From the NCBI RefSeq assembly GCF_050219315.1, contig NZ_CP116939.1:1860001-1924000 (forward strand): a stretch of DNA of 64,000 nt, written 5' to 3'. A model generated the notes under the pieces. The model did no database searches. It was given only the letters and a program-made list of their open reading frames with translations, and was not told the DNA's origin. Numbering within the stretch: position 1 is the first letter of the stretch; the number at the start of each line of letters is the position of its first letter. The position numbers and the translations under genes are program-made. The DNA comes from Megasphaera_A sueciensis. GTDB taxonomy: Bacteria; Bacillota; Negativicutes; Veillonellales; Megasphaeraceae. Shown here piece after piece: positions 28,376 to 37,935 of the stretch.

Positions 28376-28401
28376 CTTTTTTTATCAGCCTTGATGGAGC
28401 C
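28376..28401. repeat. 26-bp direct repeat, right copy (target-site duplication)
   Basis: Identical to 27288-27313. Removing the insertion and one copy restores a continuous rRNA leader between promoters P2 and P3. Confidence 0.85.
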
Positions 28402-28434
28402 TCGTTTCCTTGCCCTCATCACGACGACTTGATT

Positions 28435-28463
28435 AGTTTATCACAAGTCGTTTATCCCGTCAA
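28435..28463 (-). promoter_or_regulatory. rRNA promoter P2
   Basis: Minus strand TTGACG (28458-28463), 17-bp spacer, TAAACT (28435-28440). Now separated from 16S by the insertion sequence. Confidence 0.6.
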
Positions 28464-28529
28464 GAGGATTTTTTCGAAATGTTTAAAACTAACAGTTTAG
28501 CATTGTGTCCCGCACGGGACAACTTGTAT

Positions 28530-28558
28530 ATGATATCATAATTCAAACACCTTGTCAA
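28530..28558 (-). promoter_or_regulatory. rRNA promoter P1
   Basis: Minus strand TTGACA (28553-28558), 17-bp spacer, TATCAT (28530-28535). It is the most upstream of three promoters with identical spacing, and lies just after the alcohol dehydrogenase terminator. Confidence 0.7.
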
Positions 28559-28573
28559 TGCACTATAATAGTA

Positions 28574-28614
28574 AAAGCAAGGATTTTATCTCTTAAAGAT
28601 CAAACCCTTGCTTT
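28574..28614 (-). terminator. Terminator of the alcohol dehydrogenase gene
   Basis: AAAGCAAGG/CCTTGCTTT stem with a short T-run (TTTTACT) on the minus strand, directly downstream of the stop codon. Confidence 0.7.
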
Positions 28615-28621
28615 CTGATTT

Positions 28622-29797
28622 TTATTGTGCCATTTTATATATATTATATATATCTTTTGCAGTGAGCTGTCCAAATGCCCCTTCGCGTTTTGTATCATTG
28701 TGCGTACATTTCCCAGCCATTTCCCAATACTGCTCTTCCGTTGGAACGACACCTAATTCCGTTAATGAAGTAGGCATATCAATCGAATGGAAAAATTGTT
28801 CCATTCTGTTTATTCCTTCTAAAGCTGCTTTTTCATCTTCCACTTCGTTAACAGAAAAAACGCTGCGTGCTAACTTAGCAAACCGTGCAATATCTTTTTT
28901 ACAAACATACCGAGCCCAGCTTGGCCAAACAGCTGCCAGTCCGGCCCCATGAGCAACATCAAAAATAGCACTGATTTCCATCTCAATATGATGCGCTCCC
29001 CAATCTCCCTTGCCGTTTCCGCCCTCTAAAATCCCATTATGAGCCAAACTGCCTGCCCACATAATTTGAAACCGGGCATTATAATCACAAGGAGTCATTT
29101 TAACAATTTCACCGTTTTTGATGACATTGCGAATAATAGCCGCAGCAATCTCGTCAGTCAAATCATCTTCTGCATGCGGACTAAAAAAACGTTCCAGAAT
29201 GTGCATAATCATATCGACTACGCCGCACGCCGTTTGATAGGGCGGCAGCGTATAGGTCAATTCTGGATTCATAATAGTAAACACCGGACGCAGTACATCA
29301 TTTTGATACCCCAGTTTAAACCATCCATCCTCATTTGTCATAACGCTGGCCCAGCTCATTTCGCTGCCTGCTGCCGCAATAGTCAAAATCGTTCCAAGCG
29401 GAATACAGCCATGGTCAGGCTCCTTGCGAGTGTAAATATCCCATACATCACCTTCATAACACAATCCCATGCCGATACATTTAGCTTCATCGATCACACT
29501 GCCGCCACCGACAGGCAAAAGAAAATCAACGTGTTCTTTTTTGCATAACTCAATTACAGCCCGTGCGTGAGACAACCGGGGATTCGGATGTACCCCGCCC
29601 TGCAGAACATATGGAATCCGGGCTTCACAAAGCGATTTTTCAACCCGATCCAGCACTCCTGACTTTTTGGCACTTTGTCCACCATATAGAACAAGTACTT
29701 TTGTAGCTCCATATGCTGTTAGTATTTCTCCTGCCCGGTTCTCTTCTCCCTTTCCAAAATAAACTTTTGTCGGTGTGTAATATTCAAAATTCTGCAT
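28622..29797 (-). CDS. Iron-containing alcohol dehydrogenase (butanol dehydrogenase type)
   Basis: 391 residues of the type III Fe-ADH family. NAD(P)-binding GGGSVIDEAK is at about 96-105. The metal-binding histidines are in the C-terminal all-alpha domain (DMIMHILERFF; DVAHGAGLAAVWPSWARYV; CTHNDTKREGAFG). Close in style to NAD(P)H-dependent butanol dehydrogenases (BdhA/YqhD group), which reduce aldehydes at the end of solvent or butyrate fermentation. Monocistronic, with its own terminator and an AAGAAGGG ribosome site. Substrate inferred, not proven. Confidence 0.88.
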   Translation of the reverse strand: MQNFEYYTPTKVYFGKGEENRAGEILTAYGATKVLVLYGGQSAKKSGVLDRVEKSLCEARIPYVLQGGVHPNPRLSHARAVIELCKKEHVDFLLPVGGGSVIDEAKCIGMGLCYEGDVWDIYTRKEPDHGCIPLGTILTIAAAGSEMSWASVMTNEDGWFKLGYQNDVLRPVFTIMNPELTYTLPPYQTACGVVDMIMHILERFFSPHAEDDLTDEIAAAIIRNVIKNGEIVKMTPCDYNARFQIMWAGSLAHNGILEGGNGKGDWGAHHIEMEISAIFDVAHGAGLAAVWPSWARYVCKKDIARFAKLARSVFSVNEVEDEKAALEGINRMEQFFHSIDMPTSLTELGVVPTEEQYWEMAGKCTHNDTKREGAFGQLTAKDIYNIYKMAQ

Positions 29798-29839
29798 ATA
29801 CTATCCCTTCTTTCCTGATTGTGTATACTGATATAAAAT

Positions 29840-29869
29840 AGACAACCTTTTACTAAAAAAGGTTGTCTA
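29840..29869 (-). terminator. Terminator of gyrA
   Basis: AGACAACCTTTT and AAAAGGTTGTCT arms, followed by TTTTAT on the minus strand; symmetric enough to work both ways. Confidence 0.75.
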
Positions 29870-29876
29870 TTTATAA

Positions 29877-32351
29877 TTATTCCTTAAATAAATTTTCCTG
29901 CGGTGTATCGTCTTCTGCTCCATCGACAGTAATCGTATCCAAGGCTGCTACTTTATCATTTTCTTCCAGCTTTTGAATCTTTACACCGGATGTATTACGG
30001 CCCTTTTTGATTCCTATACTTTCAATGTCTGTACGAATAACAATTCCGTTCGTTGTGATAAGTATTAATTCCTGATCCGCCCGTACTACTTCAACACCTA
30101 CAATATCCCCTGTTTTATGGGTAATTTTAAAGTTCTTTACTCCTTTTCCGCCGCGAAGTTGTACTTTATAAGCATCAATATTATTGCGTTTGCCAAATCC
30201 TTCTTCACTGATGGTTAACGCCTGACAACCTGGTTCCAGTACATCGGCACCGATAACCATATCCGATTTGGCTAAAGTAATACCGCGGACACCCCGCGTA
30301 TTTCGTCCCATAAGTCGAACATCTTCTTCTTTGAAGCAGATTGCCATACCCAATTTTGTCGCCAGAATAATATTTTGATCGCCCTTGGTCAGCAAAACTT
30401 TGGCAAGCTTATCTCCATCCATTAAGGAAATTGCGATCAGCCCATTACGGCGTACATTACGGAATTCATGAAGTACCGTTCTCTTAACAAGTCCTTTTTC
30501 CGTAACCATAAACAGATTCATAGTAGGATCTACCTGATCTATATCAATCAGTGCATTTACCTTTTCATGGTGGTCAAGGGGCAAAAGATTTACCGCTGCT
30601 ACTCCTTTAGAGTTACGGGTATTGGCCTCCGGAATTTCATAGGTTTTCAAACGGTATACACGCCCCAAATTGGTAAAGAACAAAACGGTGTGTAAGGCAG
30701 ACGTATATAATAAATGATTAACTGCGTCTTCATCCTTTGTACTCATACCTTTAATTCCCCGGCCGCCCTTATTCTGAGTACGGTACACATTGGCATTCAT
30801 ACGTTTGATGTATCCGCGACGAGTAAGTGTCAGAACCATTTTTTCGTCGGGAATCATATCTTCAATTTCAAAATCCGATATAGCTCCTACAATTTGTGTT
30901 CGGCGTTTATCGGCAAAACGTTTCTTGGCGTCCAGCAATTCTTCTTTTACAATTTCCATAACCTTACGTTCATCTGCCAACACGCTGCGCAAATAAGCAA
31001 TCCGTTCTTCCAATTCCTTATATTCTGCTTCAATCTTTTCACGTTCCAAACCCGTCAAGCGACGTAACCGCATATCAAGAATAGCGATAGACTGCTTTTC
31101 ACTTAAGCCAAAGTTGTCCATCAGCGCTGTTTTAGCTATTTCATCCGTCTGAGAAGCTCTAATTGTCTTGATGACTTCATCAATATGATCCAACGCAATA
31201 AGCAGGCCTTCCAAAATATGTGCGCGGGCCAAAGCCTTGTCTAATTCAAATTTACTGCGTCTTGTAATAACCGTCTTTTGATGTTCCAAATAATAAACAA
31301 GAACCTCTTTCAGCGTAAGAACCCGGGGATGTCCGTCCACCAGTGCCAGCATAATAACACCAAAAGTTTCTTGGAGTTGCGTATGTTTATACAGTTTATT
31401 CAATGTGATATCGGGATTAACATCCGCACGAAGCTCAATAACAATACGCATTCCCTTACGATCTGATTCATCCCGCAAGGCAGTAATGCCATCAATTTCT
31501 TTATTGCGGGATAATTCCGCTATGTTTTCAATAACACGTGCTTTATTAACTTGATATGGGATTTCGGTTACAACAATACGATTTTTTCCCTTTCCCATTG
31601 GTTCCACTTCAGCACAAGAGCGCATTTTAATACTGCCACGGCCAGTAGAATATGCTTTAATAATACCATCCCGTCCCATGATCTGCGCTCCTGTTGGAAA
31701 GTCCGGGCCCTTGATTTTAGTCATTATTTCTTCCAGTGATGCCTCCGGATTATCAATCAGAAGCACGCATCCGTCTATGACTTCACCTAAATTATGCGGT
31801 GGAATATTCGTTGCCATACCTACAGCAATTCCTGCCGAACCATTAACCAATAAATTAGGAATTTTCGAAGGAAGAACCACGGGTTCTTGTAAAGAACCAT
31901 CATAGTTTGGCATGAAATCTACCGTATCTTTATCAATATCTTCCAGCATTTCACCGGCAATTTTGGACATACGAACTTCGGTATAACGCATAGCTGCCGC
32001 AGAATCACCATCAACAGAACCAAAGTTGCCGTGTCCATCAACAAGAAGATAGCGCGTGGAAAAATCTTGTGCCAACCGGACTGTTGCATCATACACCGAA
32101 CTATCACCATGAGGATGATATTTCCCCAAAACTGCTCCAACGATACGCGCCGATTTTTTGTACGGTTTATTCGAAGTCATACCCGCTTCGTGCATAGCAT
32201 AGAGAATACGGCGATGTACAGGTTTCATCCCGTCACGCACATCCGGCAGTGCTCGTGTAATAATAACGCTCATCGCGTAATCAATATACGATGTCTGCAT
32301 TTCGTTTTCCAGACAAACCGGTAAAACTTTATCAGATTGAAATTCGTCCAC
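29877..32351 (-). CDS. gyrA: DNA gyrase subunit A
   Basis: 824 residues, full length. PDVRDGMKPVHRRILYAM; the quinolone-region helix HPHGDSSVYDATVR with Ser and Asp at the usual resistance positions (sensitive-type residues); AAMRYTEVRM with the catalytic Tyr; and six C-terminal beta-pinwheel repeats with the GyrA box QNKGGRGIKG at about residue 540. GyrA cleaves and religates DNA while GyrB supplies ATP-driven supercoiling. The start is a GTG at 32351 preceded by GAGGTGACATT. gyrB is not adjacent in this window. Confidence 0.97.
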   Translation of the reverse strand: MDEFQSDKVLPVCLENEMQTSYIDYAMSVIITRALPDVRDGMKPVHRRILYAMHEAGMTSNKPYKKSARIVGAVLGKYHPHGDSSVYDATVRLAQDFSTRYLLVDGHGNFGSVDGDSAAAMRYTEVRMSKIAGEMLEDIDKDTVDFMPNYDGSLQEPVVLPSKIPNLLVNGSAGIAVGMATNIPPHNLGEVIDGCVLLIDNPEASLEEIMTKIKGPDFPTGAQIMGRDGIIKAYSTGRGSIKMRSCAEVEPMGKGKNRIVVTEIPYQVNKARVIENIAELSRNKEIDGITALRDESDRKGMRIVIELRADVNPDITLNKLYKHTQLQETFGVIMLALVDGHPRVLTLKEVLVYYLEHQKTVITRRSKFELDKALARAHILEGLLIALDHIDEVIKTIRASQTDEIAKTALMDNFGLSEKQSIAILDMRLRRLTGLEREKIEAEYKELEERIAYLRSVLADERKVMEIVKEELLDAKKRFADKRRTQIVGAISDFEIEDMIPDEKMVLTLTRRGYIKRMNANVYRTQNKGGRGIKGMSTKDEDAVNHLLYTSALHTVLFFTNLGRVYRLKTYEIPEANTRNSKGVAAVNLLPLDHHEKVNALIDIDQVDPTMNLFMVTEKGLVKRTVLHEFRNVRRNGLIAISLMDGDKLAKVLLTKGDQNIILATKLGMAICFKEEDVRLMGRNTRGVRGITLAKSDMVIGADVLEPGCQALTISEEGFGKRNNIDAYKVQLRGGKGVKNFKITHKTGDIVGVEVVRADQELILITTNGIVIRTDIESIGIKKGRNTSGVKIQKLEENDKVAALDTITVDGAEDDTPQENLFKE

Positions 32352-32482
32352 AATGTCACCTCATATAACAATATAAATAATTAGAATATATACTAATACT
32401 ATTTAATAACTATCTTATACATTATACCAAAACATCAAGCGAATTTCGAGCTTTTTGACAGTTTTTAGATAAAAAAGTCAAA

Positions 32483-32510
32483 ATCCCACTCAAAAAGCGC
32501 TGAGCGGGAT
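32483..32510 (-). terminator. Terminator of the TSUP permease gene
   Basis: ATCCCGCTCA and TGAGTGGGAT arms on the minus strand, followed by TTTTGACTTTTTT. Confidence 0.75.
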
Positions 32511-32523
32511 AAATAGACGCATT

Positions 32524-33318
32524 TTAAAACGTTATAAAGCCAGATGTAACGATAAGTCTTACGGCTAGCAGCAAAAGTGCAAAAGAAAGCAGCATTAAAA
32601 TAAACCGAGCTTTAACTTTTTTAGATAACTTAGCTCCCAGCTGCGCGCCAAAAACAGCTCCGATTCCTGCAAAAAATGCTGGTTCATATAATATATGATG
32701 TTGTAAAAAATGAGATAAAACCCCCACTAAGCTACTAACTGCCAAAACAAAATGACTAGTTGCCGTTGCAATATGCGTCGGAAACCCAAGCAGATATACC
32801 ATTGCCGGAACATGAATAATGCCACCGCCAATTCCAAAAATGCTGGAAATAAATCCTACAACAAAACTAACGGCAATCCCTCCTGCCATGTTGAAATGAA
32901 ATGTCTCTTTGTCTATTTCTACTTCCGGATCACCTTTTCCTTTATTCCAATTTTTGAAACCAATAACTAAGGAAATAAACAAAAGCAGCATACCAAAGGA
33001 AAAACGAAAGGTCACACCTGTAAAATAATTAGACCAGACAGCTCCTAGAACAGCCCCAGGAAGTGTAGCAACACTAAAAGCAAAAGCAGCTCGATATAAT
33101 ACCTTCTTCTGTTTGATATATGCATAGGATCCAGACATCGCATTGAACATGACAACGGTCAGTGAAGTACCAATAACCAAGGTTGGTTCCCAACCAAAAA
33201 CATACAGAAAAATTGGAACAAAAAAAATGCCTCCGCCCGCACCAACTAATGTACCAAAAGCTGCAATAAAATATCCCATCACAATAAAACCAATATCCTG
33301 TATAAATGTGAACTCCAT
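32524..33318 (-). CDS. TSUP (TauE/SafE) family membrane permease
   Basis: 264 residues with about eight transmembrane helices. The family repeats are GTLVGAGGGIFFVPIFLYVFG near the N-terminus and SSIFGIGGGIIHVPAMVYLLG at about residues 160-180; both carry the glycine-rich GxGGG turn. The family moves sulfite, sulfonates or other sulfur/organic anions; substrate unknown here. A single gene between gyrA and the group II intron remnant. The ATG at 33318 has AAGGAAGG a little upstream. Confidence 0.88.
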   Translation of the reverse strand: MEFTFIQDIGFIVMGYFIAAFGTLVGAGGGIFFVPIFLYVFGWEPTLVIGTSLTVVMFNAMSGSYAYIKQKKVLYRAAFAFSVATLPGAVLGAVWSNYFTGVTFRFSFGMLLLFISLVIGFKNWNKGKGDPEVEIDKETFHFNMAGGIAVSFVVGFISSIFGIGGGIIHVPAMVYLLGFPTHIATATSHFVLAVSSLVGVLSHFLQHHILYEPAFFAGIGAVFGAQLGAKLSKKVKARFILMLLSFALLLLAVRLIVTSGFITF

Positions 33319-33441
33319 AAATAAATACCTTCCTTCTTCTGTATAATTGGCATTTTTCCATAAGCAAGAATTGGCAGCTGATAAATAGACAATTTTATTG
33401 TACTACTATACTATTTTTTTTCCTAGACAAGTTTGACATTA

Positions 33442-34151
33442 ATCGAGTAGGATGTCACCTATTCGTTGAGGAATCGACCTCTCCCACCACCGTACCTATC
33501 GCTCGGGATACGGCACTTCCATTGTTTGCACGCTGTTTCCAGATATACATCCGTATTCATCGCCGCAACCATGAGTTCCAAGCCCTCGGTGTTCGTTTTG
33601 ATATCTGCTATGTTATAGCAGCCCAACCAGCCACGTAGGAATATCTTCACTTCCTGCTGGACCGCACGAATATAATATACCGTCCTATCTTTCACATTTC
33701 ATGCTATCCGTTTACGGGCAGCCATTCGGTTTTCTGTAATCATCGTACTAGTTTCTTTTCTTATAAAGATTTAAAATTTACAATGATTCCGCCCTTCTCC
33801 AAAATTCAAGGATTATGTCCACGACGGACATCTCACAGCAAACATACTCCATTTTTGGATAACCTACTCACGTCTGTGAGACCTCCCAACGTAAAAACGC
33901 AGTCTTTCTCTCCCTCTGTCTGTCATATGTACAGAATTAACCTCGAATAGTTTTGGGCTTTAAATTTGTTAAGCAACCTTACCCGGTTACTCCTGTCTTG
34001 TATGGGTTTCTGTTCATCAGACAGGAGATTTACCGCCGGCTTCCTTCCGATTCTACCTCGCCATGGACACCCTCGCCTTACGCTATGTACTTGGCACTAT
34101 TTCCCGCACTCGGGACTTTTATCCGTTAGACTGCGTCCATGCCGGGCGCAC
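33442..34151 (-). mobile_element. Group II intron, internally deleted remnant
   Basis: The minus strand starts with GTGCGCCCGGCATGG, the bacterial group II 5' end (34151). It contains the conserved 5' region GGTGTCCATGGCGAGGTAG and ends with a domain V-like hairpin (33484-33516, CCGTA/TACGG with GAGAGGTCG after it) and CCTACTCGAT at 33442. At about 710 bp it is a third of a normal intron: most of the reverse-transcriptase gene is gone. It sits 3-4 nt after the T-run of the CoA-transferase terminator, a placement typical of class C introns. It is probably not mobile on its own. Confidence 0.75.
33459..33695 (-). pseudogene. Group II intron reverse transcriptase/maturase, C-terminal fragment
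   Basis: A 78-codon open frame whose residues VQQEVKIFLRGWLGCYNIADIK match the maturase/X domain (normally LRGWxxYFxIADxK, then WxRRRxRMxxWKQWK). The WKQWK end is reached only with a frame disturbance in front. The frame then runs straight into domain V (YGGGRGRF), which an intact intron gene never does. So both the RT domain and the true C-terminus are deleted. Non-functional. Confidence 0.75.
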
Positions 34152-34154
34152 TTA

Positions 34155-34187
34155 TAAAAATATCCTCCCCGTTGATGAGGAGGATAT
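34155..34187 (-). terminator. Terminator of the CoA-transferase gene
   Basis: ATATCCTCC/GGAGGATAT stem with TTTTTATAAG on the minus strand. The group II intron begins immediately after it. Confidence 0.85.
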
Positions 34188-34199
34188 GTCATATTATCA

Positions 34200-35543
34200 T
34201 TATCTCTTATTGCTATACCGCCAGATTTTCATATCTTCAGCTGCCTTGATCAGTCCTTCACGAAAGTCCGGATGAGCCAGGCTGATTAGGCCTTCGGCAC
34301 GTTCCCAAGTGGATTTACCCATCATATTAACCATTCCGTATTCCGTAACAAGCCAATGAACCTGAGAACGCGGATCCGTTACAGTCGTACCCGGTGTTAA
34401 TGTCGGCAAAATACGTGATTCTGTTTTACCTGTTTTTTTGTTCGCAAAAGTAGAACGGAAAGCAATGAAGCTCTTCCCGCCCTTAGAACGGTACGCACCA
34501 TCCGCAAAGTCTAACTGTCCACCGCTGCCGCTGATTTGTTTTGTACCGGCTGATTCAGAAGATACTTGTCCAAATAAATCAACATCAATACAGTTATTAA
34601 TAGAAATAAAATTATCCATCTGAGAAATTACAAACGGATCATTAACGTAATCAACCGGATATGCTGCTAAAAACGGATTATTATCAACCCAATCATACAT
34701 TTCCTTAGACCCTAAAGCAAAAGACCAAACGGCTTTATCTGTATCCAAAGCTTTTACTTTATTAGTCAACCGTCCTTTTTTATACATAAGATAAAAAGCA
34801 TCTACAAGCATTTCTGTATGCATGCCGAGATCCTTTAAATCCGAATCAGCAATCATAGCTCCAATTGTATTGGGTAATCCGCCAACACCAAGCTGCAGCG
34901 TAGCCCCATTGGGAATTTCCTTAACAATCATTTCCGCAATTTTTGTATCAATTTCATCACCTGTACTGAAAGGAATAATAGGCTGTGGTATATTCCCTGC
35001 TTCTACAATAGCATCAATATCACTAATATGGATACATTCACCACGACCGCCTAATGCACGCGGCATGGATTCATTTACTTCAACAATGATTTTTTTCGCT
35101 TTTTTGGTAATAGCTTCCGTTGCAGAAACATTTAATCCAAAATTAAAAAATCCATGTTTATCCATCGGTGCAACTTGAATCATAGCAACATCCACATCAA
35201 GAATATTCCGATACAAGGAGGGTTCATTACGATAACAAAATGGCGAGAAATTCATCTGTCCAAGTGCACATTTTTTACGGTCATACCCACTCATATGCCA
35301 ATTAGATACAGTAAAAGCTTCACGATTTGGATCTTTTTCGACTACCTGGCGAGGTGCAAAAGAAAAAGATGTACGTATTTTCACATCTTTCAATTCATTT
35401 TTGCGGTTAGCCAGTGCTTCATCTAACAAAATCGGCTGCGTTGTTGCCATACCATATTCTACCCAATCGCCCGATTTCACTACTTTTACGGCTTCTTCCG
35501 GAATTGTTAACTTTTGACGATACATATCCGTCCATTCAGACAT
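34200..35543 (-). CDS. Acetyl-CoA hydrolase/transferase family CoA-transferase (butyryl-/4-hydroxybutyrate-CoA type)
   Basis: 447 residues, class I CoA-transferase of the acetyl-CoA hydrolase family. Family blocks: QLGVGGLPNTIGAMI (about 215-230), QVSSESAGTKQISGSGGQLDFADGAY (with the region of the catalytic Glu) and the C-terminal VTEYGMVNMMGKSTWERAEGLISLAHPDFREGL. Such enzymes move CoA between butyryl-, propionyl- or 4-hydroxybutyryl-CoA and acetate in butyrate-forming anaerobes; which one is used here cannot be decided by eye. The ATG at 35543 is chosen (GGTGGAAACA upstream) over a GTG at 35564. Monocistronic with a strong terminator. Confidence 0.87.
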   Translation of the reverse strand: MSEWTDMYRQKLTIPEEAVKVVKSGDWVEYGMATTQPILLDEALANRKNELKDVKIRTSFSFAPRQVVEKDPNREAFTVSNWHMSGYDRKKCALGQMNFSPFCYRNEPSLYRNILDVDVAMIQVAPMDKHGFFNFGLNVSATEAITKKAKKIIVEVNESMPRALGGRGECIHISDIDAIVEAGNIPQPIIPFSTGDEIDTKIAEMIVKEIPNGATLQLGVGGLPNTIGAMIADSDLKDLGMHTEMLVDAFYLMYKKGRLTNKVKALDTDKAVWSFALGSKEMYDWVDNNPFLAAYPVDYVNDPFVISQMDNFISINNCIDVDLFGQVSSESAGTKQISGSGGQLDFADGAYRSKGGKSFIAFRSTFANKKTGKTESRILPTLTPGTTVTDPRSQVHWLVTEYGMVNMMGKSTWERAEGLISLAHPDFREGLIKAAEDMKIWRYSNKR

Positions 35544-35698
35544 TGTTTCCACCAATCCTTTCACTACTGTAATAATTATGTTCCGTATTTCACAATTATT
35601 ATTATAGAACTTTTACACGTAATATACAAGTAACTACGTGGTATAAATTTATATGCCAGAACGATACGGTGATACAAATTATATGTCTATGTATGCAA

Positions 35699-35730
35699 CA
35701 AAAATGCTCCCGCCATTTTGTGGAGGGAGC
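35699..35730 (-). terminator. Terminator of the EF-G-like gene
   Basis: GCTCCC-CCA/TGG-GGGAGC stem on the minus strand followed by ATTTTT. Confidence 0.8.
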
Positions 35731-35744
35731 AACGTGAGGAGGAT

Positions 35745-37820
35745 TTATTCTTCTTTACTAGTTATATAGTCAGAAATAATTTCATCTGTCGTTTTCTTTG
35801 GAACTTCTTCATAATCAAAAAACACCATGTTAAAGGTTCCTTTACCTTGTGTCATGGAACGCAATGCGGTGACATATCCTTTCATCTCTGAAAGCGGTAC
35901 TTGGGCTTTGACAACAATAATACCTTCCCGGTTGCGATGATGCTCCATTCCGAGAATTCGACCTCTTCTACCGCTGAAATCTCCCATGACATCCCCCATA
36001 TACTCTTCCGGAATAACGACATCAACAGTATAGATAGGTTCTAAAAGAACTGGCTTTGCTTCAGGAACCGCTTTTTTCAAAGCAATAGAAGCCGCTACTT
36101 TAAACGCCATTTCTGATGAATCTACTGGATGGTATGAACCGTCGGTAAGTGTCACTTTAACATTAATCATCGGATACCCTGCAATAAGTCCCTTCTGCAG
36201 CGTTTCTTTGACTCCTTTTTCAACAGCCGGGATATACTGTTTGGGAACAGCACCACCAAAAACAGCATCGACAAATTCAAATTCGTTACCGTCTGTAAGT
36301 GGTTCGATTTTTAAGAATACATGTCCAAACTGACCATGTCCACCGCTTTGTTTTTTATGTTTCCCTTCCATGGTAATACTTCCCCGAATCGTTTCACGAT
36401 ACGGAATATATACATCTTGCAAAATAGCTGTGACACCATATTTTCGTTCCATTTTATTAATGATGTGGTCGAGATGCACGTCTCCCATACAGCGCACAAG
36501 GAGCTGTCGTCCTTCGGGATCTTTTTCCACTTGGCAAGTTGGGTCCTCTTCGCTGATGCGAGATAATGCCGACATTAGTTTTTCATCTTCCCCTTTCTTT
36601 TCCGGAACCATGGCAATCGTGTGAAGCGGTGCAGGAAAACGGACAGAATCGTATTCGACAGGGAATTCAGCAGCCGCAAACGTATCTCCTGTCCTAGCAT
36701 TGGATAACTTAGGAATAACAATAATATCACCCGCAACTGCTTTTGCTAAAGGCAACTGTTTTTTACCAATCAGAGTAAACATCTTGCCAAACTTTTCCTC
36801 CTTGTCCTGTGTTACATTATATAGTTTATCTCCTTCCTTGAGTTCTCCGGAGAAAATGCGAATATAACTTAATTTTCCAGAAAAAGGATCGATAAGAGTT
36901 TTAAAAACAAATCCTGTAAACGGTTTATTGGGATATACCATGACCGGTTCTCCGGTTTTTTTATCGGTCCCCATCATAATTTTTTGTGAAGCATCCGGCA
37001 TATATCGTATGAGGCGTCCCAGTAATTCCGCCGTACCAATATGACGTATCGCACTGCCGCACATAACCGGGCAAACGCGACCGGTTAACATCCCCTGCCG
37101 CAACCCATGCCGCAATTCTTCCAGTGTCAATTCTTCGCCTTCAAGATATTTTTCCAACAAACTATCGTCACCTTCAGCAGCGGCTTCCATACACATTTCA
37201 CGAACTTCCCGAGCCTTGGACATATATTCGGGCGGAACTTTAATTTCTTCCTGCTTCCCGTTTTTCCATTCCCACGCAATCATTTTGCAAACATCGATGA
37301 TCCCACGAAAATCCGTTCCTTCTCCTATAGGAATCTGCAGTGGCATAATGGATTTACCAAATGCTGCCCGCATTTTTTCCAAGGTATCAAAAAAATTGGC
37401 TTTTTCCGCATCCATTTTATTGATATAAACCATCCGCGGCAATTGTAACTCTACCCCATAATCCCAAGCACGTTCCGTATCTATTTCCACACCTGATTCG
37501 GCAGATACAACCAACAGAATTCCATCACTGGCACGCAAGGCCGCTCGAACTTCTCCGCAAAATTCCGAATATCCAGGAGTATCAAGGAAGTTCAATTTGT
37601 ACCCTTCCCATTCACAAGGTGCAATTCCGAGTTGAATAGTAACATTACGTTTAATTTCTTCCGGTTCAAAATCCATAATATGCTTATTATCTTGCCCTGT
37701 ACCGACGGCATCGATAGCACCACAAACGAATAACAAGGACTCCACGACGGCAGTTTTTCCAGCACCGTCGTGGCTAAGCACAGCTACGTTGCGAATCTTA
37801 TCACTAGCATACTCTTTCAT
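35745..37820 (-). CDS. Elongation factor G-like GTPase (paralogue)
   Basis: 691 residues with the EF-G domain order: GTPase with P-loop SHDGAGKT, DTPGYSEF (G3) and NKMD (G4), then domains II-V ending with the GxMxGDFSGRRG loop and VPLSEMKGYVTALRS. It differs from housekeeping EF-G: the P-loop lacks the first His-x-Asp pattern of GHIDAGKTT, and the switch I segment reads EPEEIKRNVTI instead of ERGITI. It therefore belongs to the EF-G-like paralogue group whose role (accessory translocation, recycling or stress) is not settled. AGGAGGCGATTGTTT precedes the ATG at 37820. Not in the str operon; single gene. Confidence 0.85.
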   Translation of the reverse strand: MKEYASDKIRNVAVLSHDGAGKTAVVESLLFVCGAIDAVGTGQDNKHIMDFEPEEIKRNVTIQLGIAPCEWEGYKLNFLDTPGYSEFCGEVRAALRASDGILLVVSAESGVEIDTERAWDYGVELQLPRMVYINKMDAEKANFFDTLEKMRAAFGKSIMPLQIPIGEGTDFRGIIDVCKMIAWEWKNGKQEEIKVPPEYMSKAREVREMCMEAAAEGDDSLLEKYLEGEELTLEELRHGLRQGMLTGRVCPVMCGSAIRHIGTAELLGRLIRYMPDASQKIMMGTDKKTGEPVMVYPNKPFTGFVFKTLIDPFSGKLSYIRIFSGELKEGDKLYNVTQDKEEKFGKMFTLIGKKQLPLAKAVAGDIIVIPKLSNARTGDTFAAAEFPVEYDSVRFPAPLHTIAMVPEKKGEDEKLMSALSRISEEDPTCQVEKDPEGRQLLVRCMGDVHLDHIINKMERKYGVTAILQDVYIPYRETIRGSITMEGKHKKQSGGHGQFGHVFLKIEPLTDGNEFEFVDAVFGGAVPKQYIPAVEKGVKETLQKGLIAGYPMINVKVTLTDGSYHPVDSSEMAFKVAASIALKKAVPEAKPVLLEPIYTVDVVIPEEYMGDVMGDFSGRRGRILGMEHHRNREGIIVVKAQVPLSEMKGYVTALRSMTQGKGTFNMVFFDYEEVPKKTTDEIISDYITSKEE

Positions 37821-37935
37821 AAACAATCGCCTCCTATGAATCACGTTAATTAAACATATTCGCGATGTTATGAGGATAATCCTTTTTTATAAGTGAGTTT
37901 TTATAATTTTATCTATGATAGTTAGTAATATCGTG

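Noticed and set aside
29039..29548. 169-codon frame antisense to the alcohol dehydrogenase
   Set aside because: A shadow of a well-supported gene, with no ribosome site and no recognisable motif.
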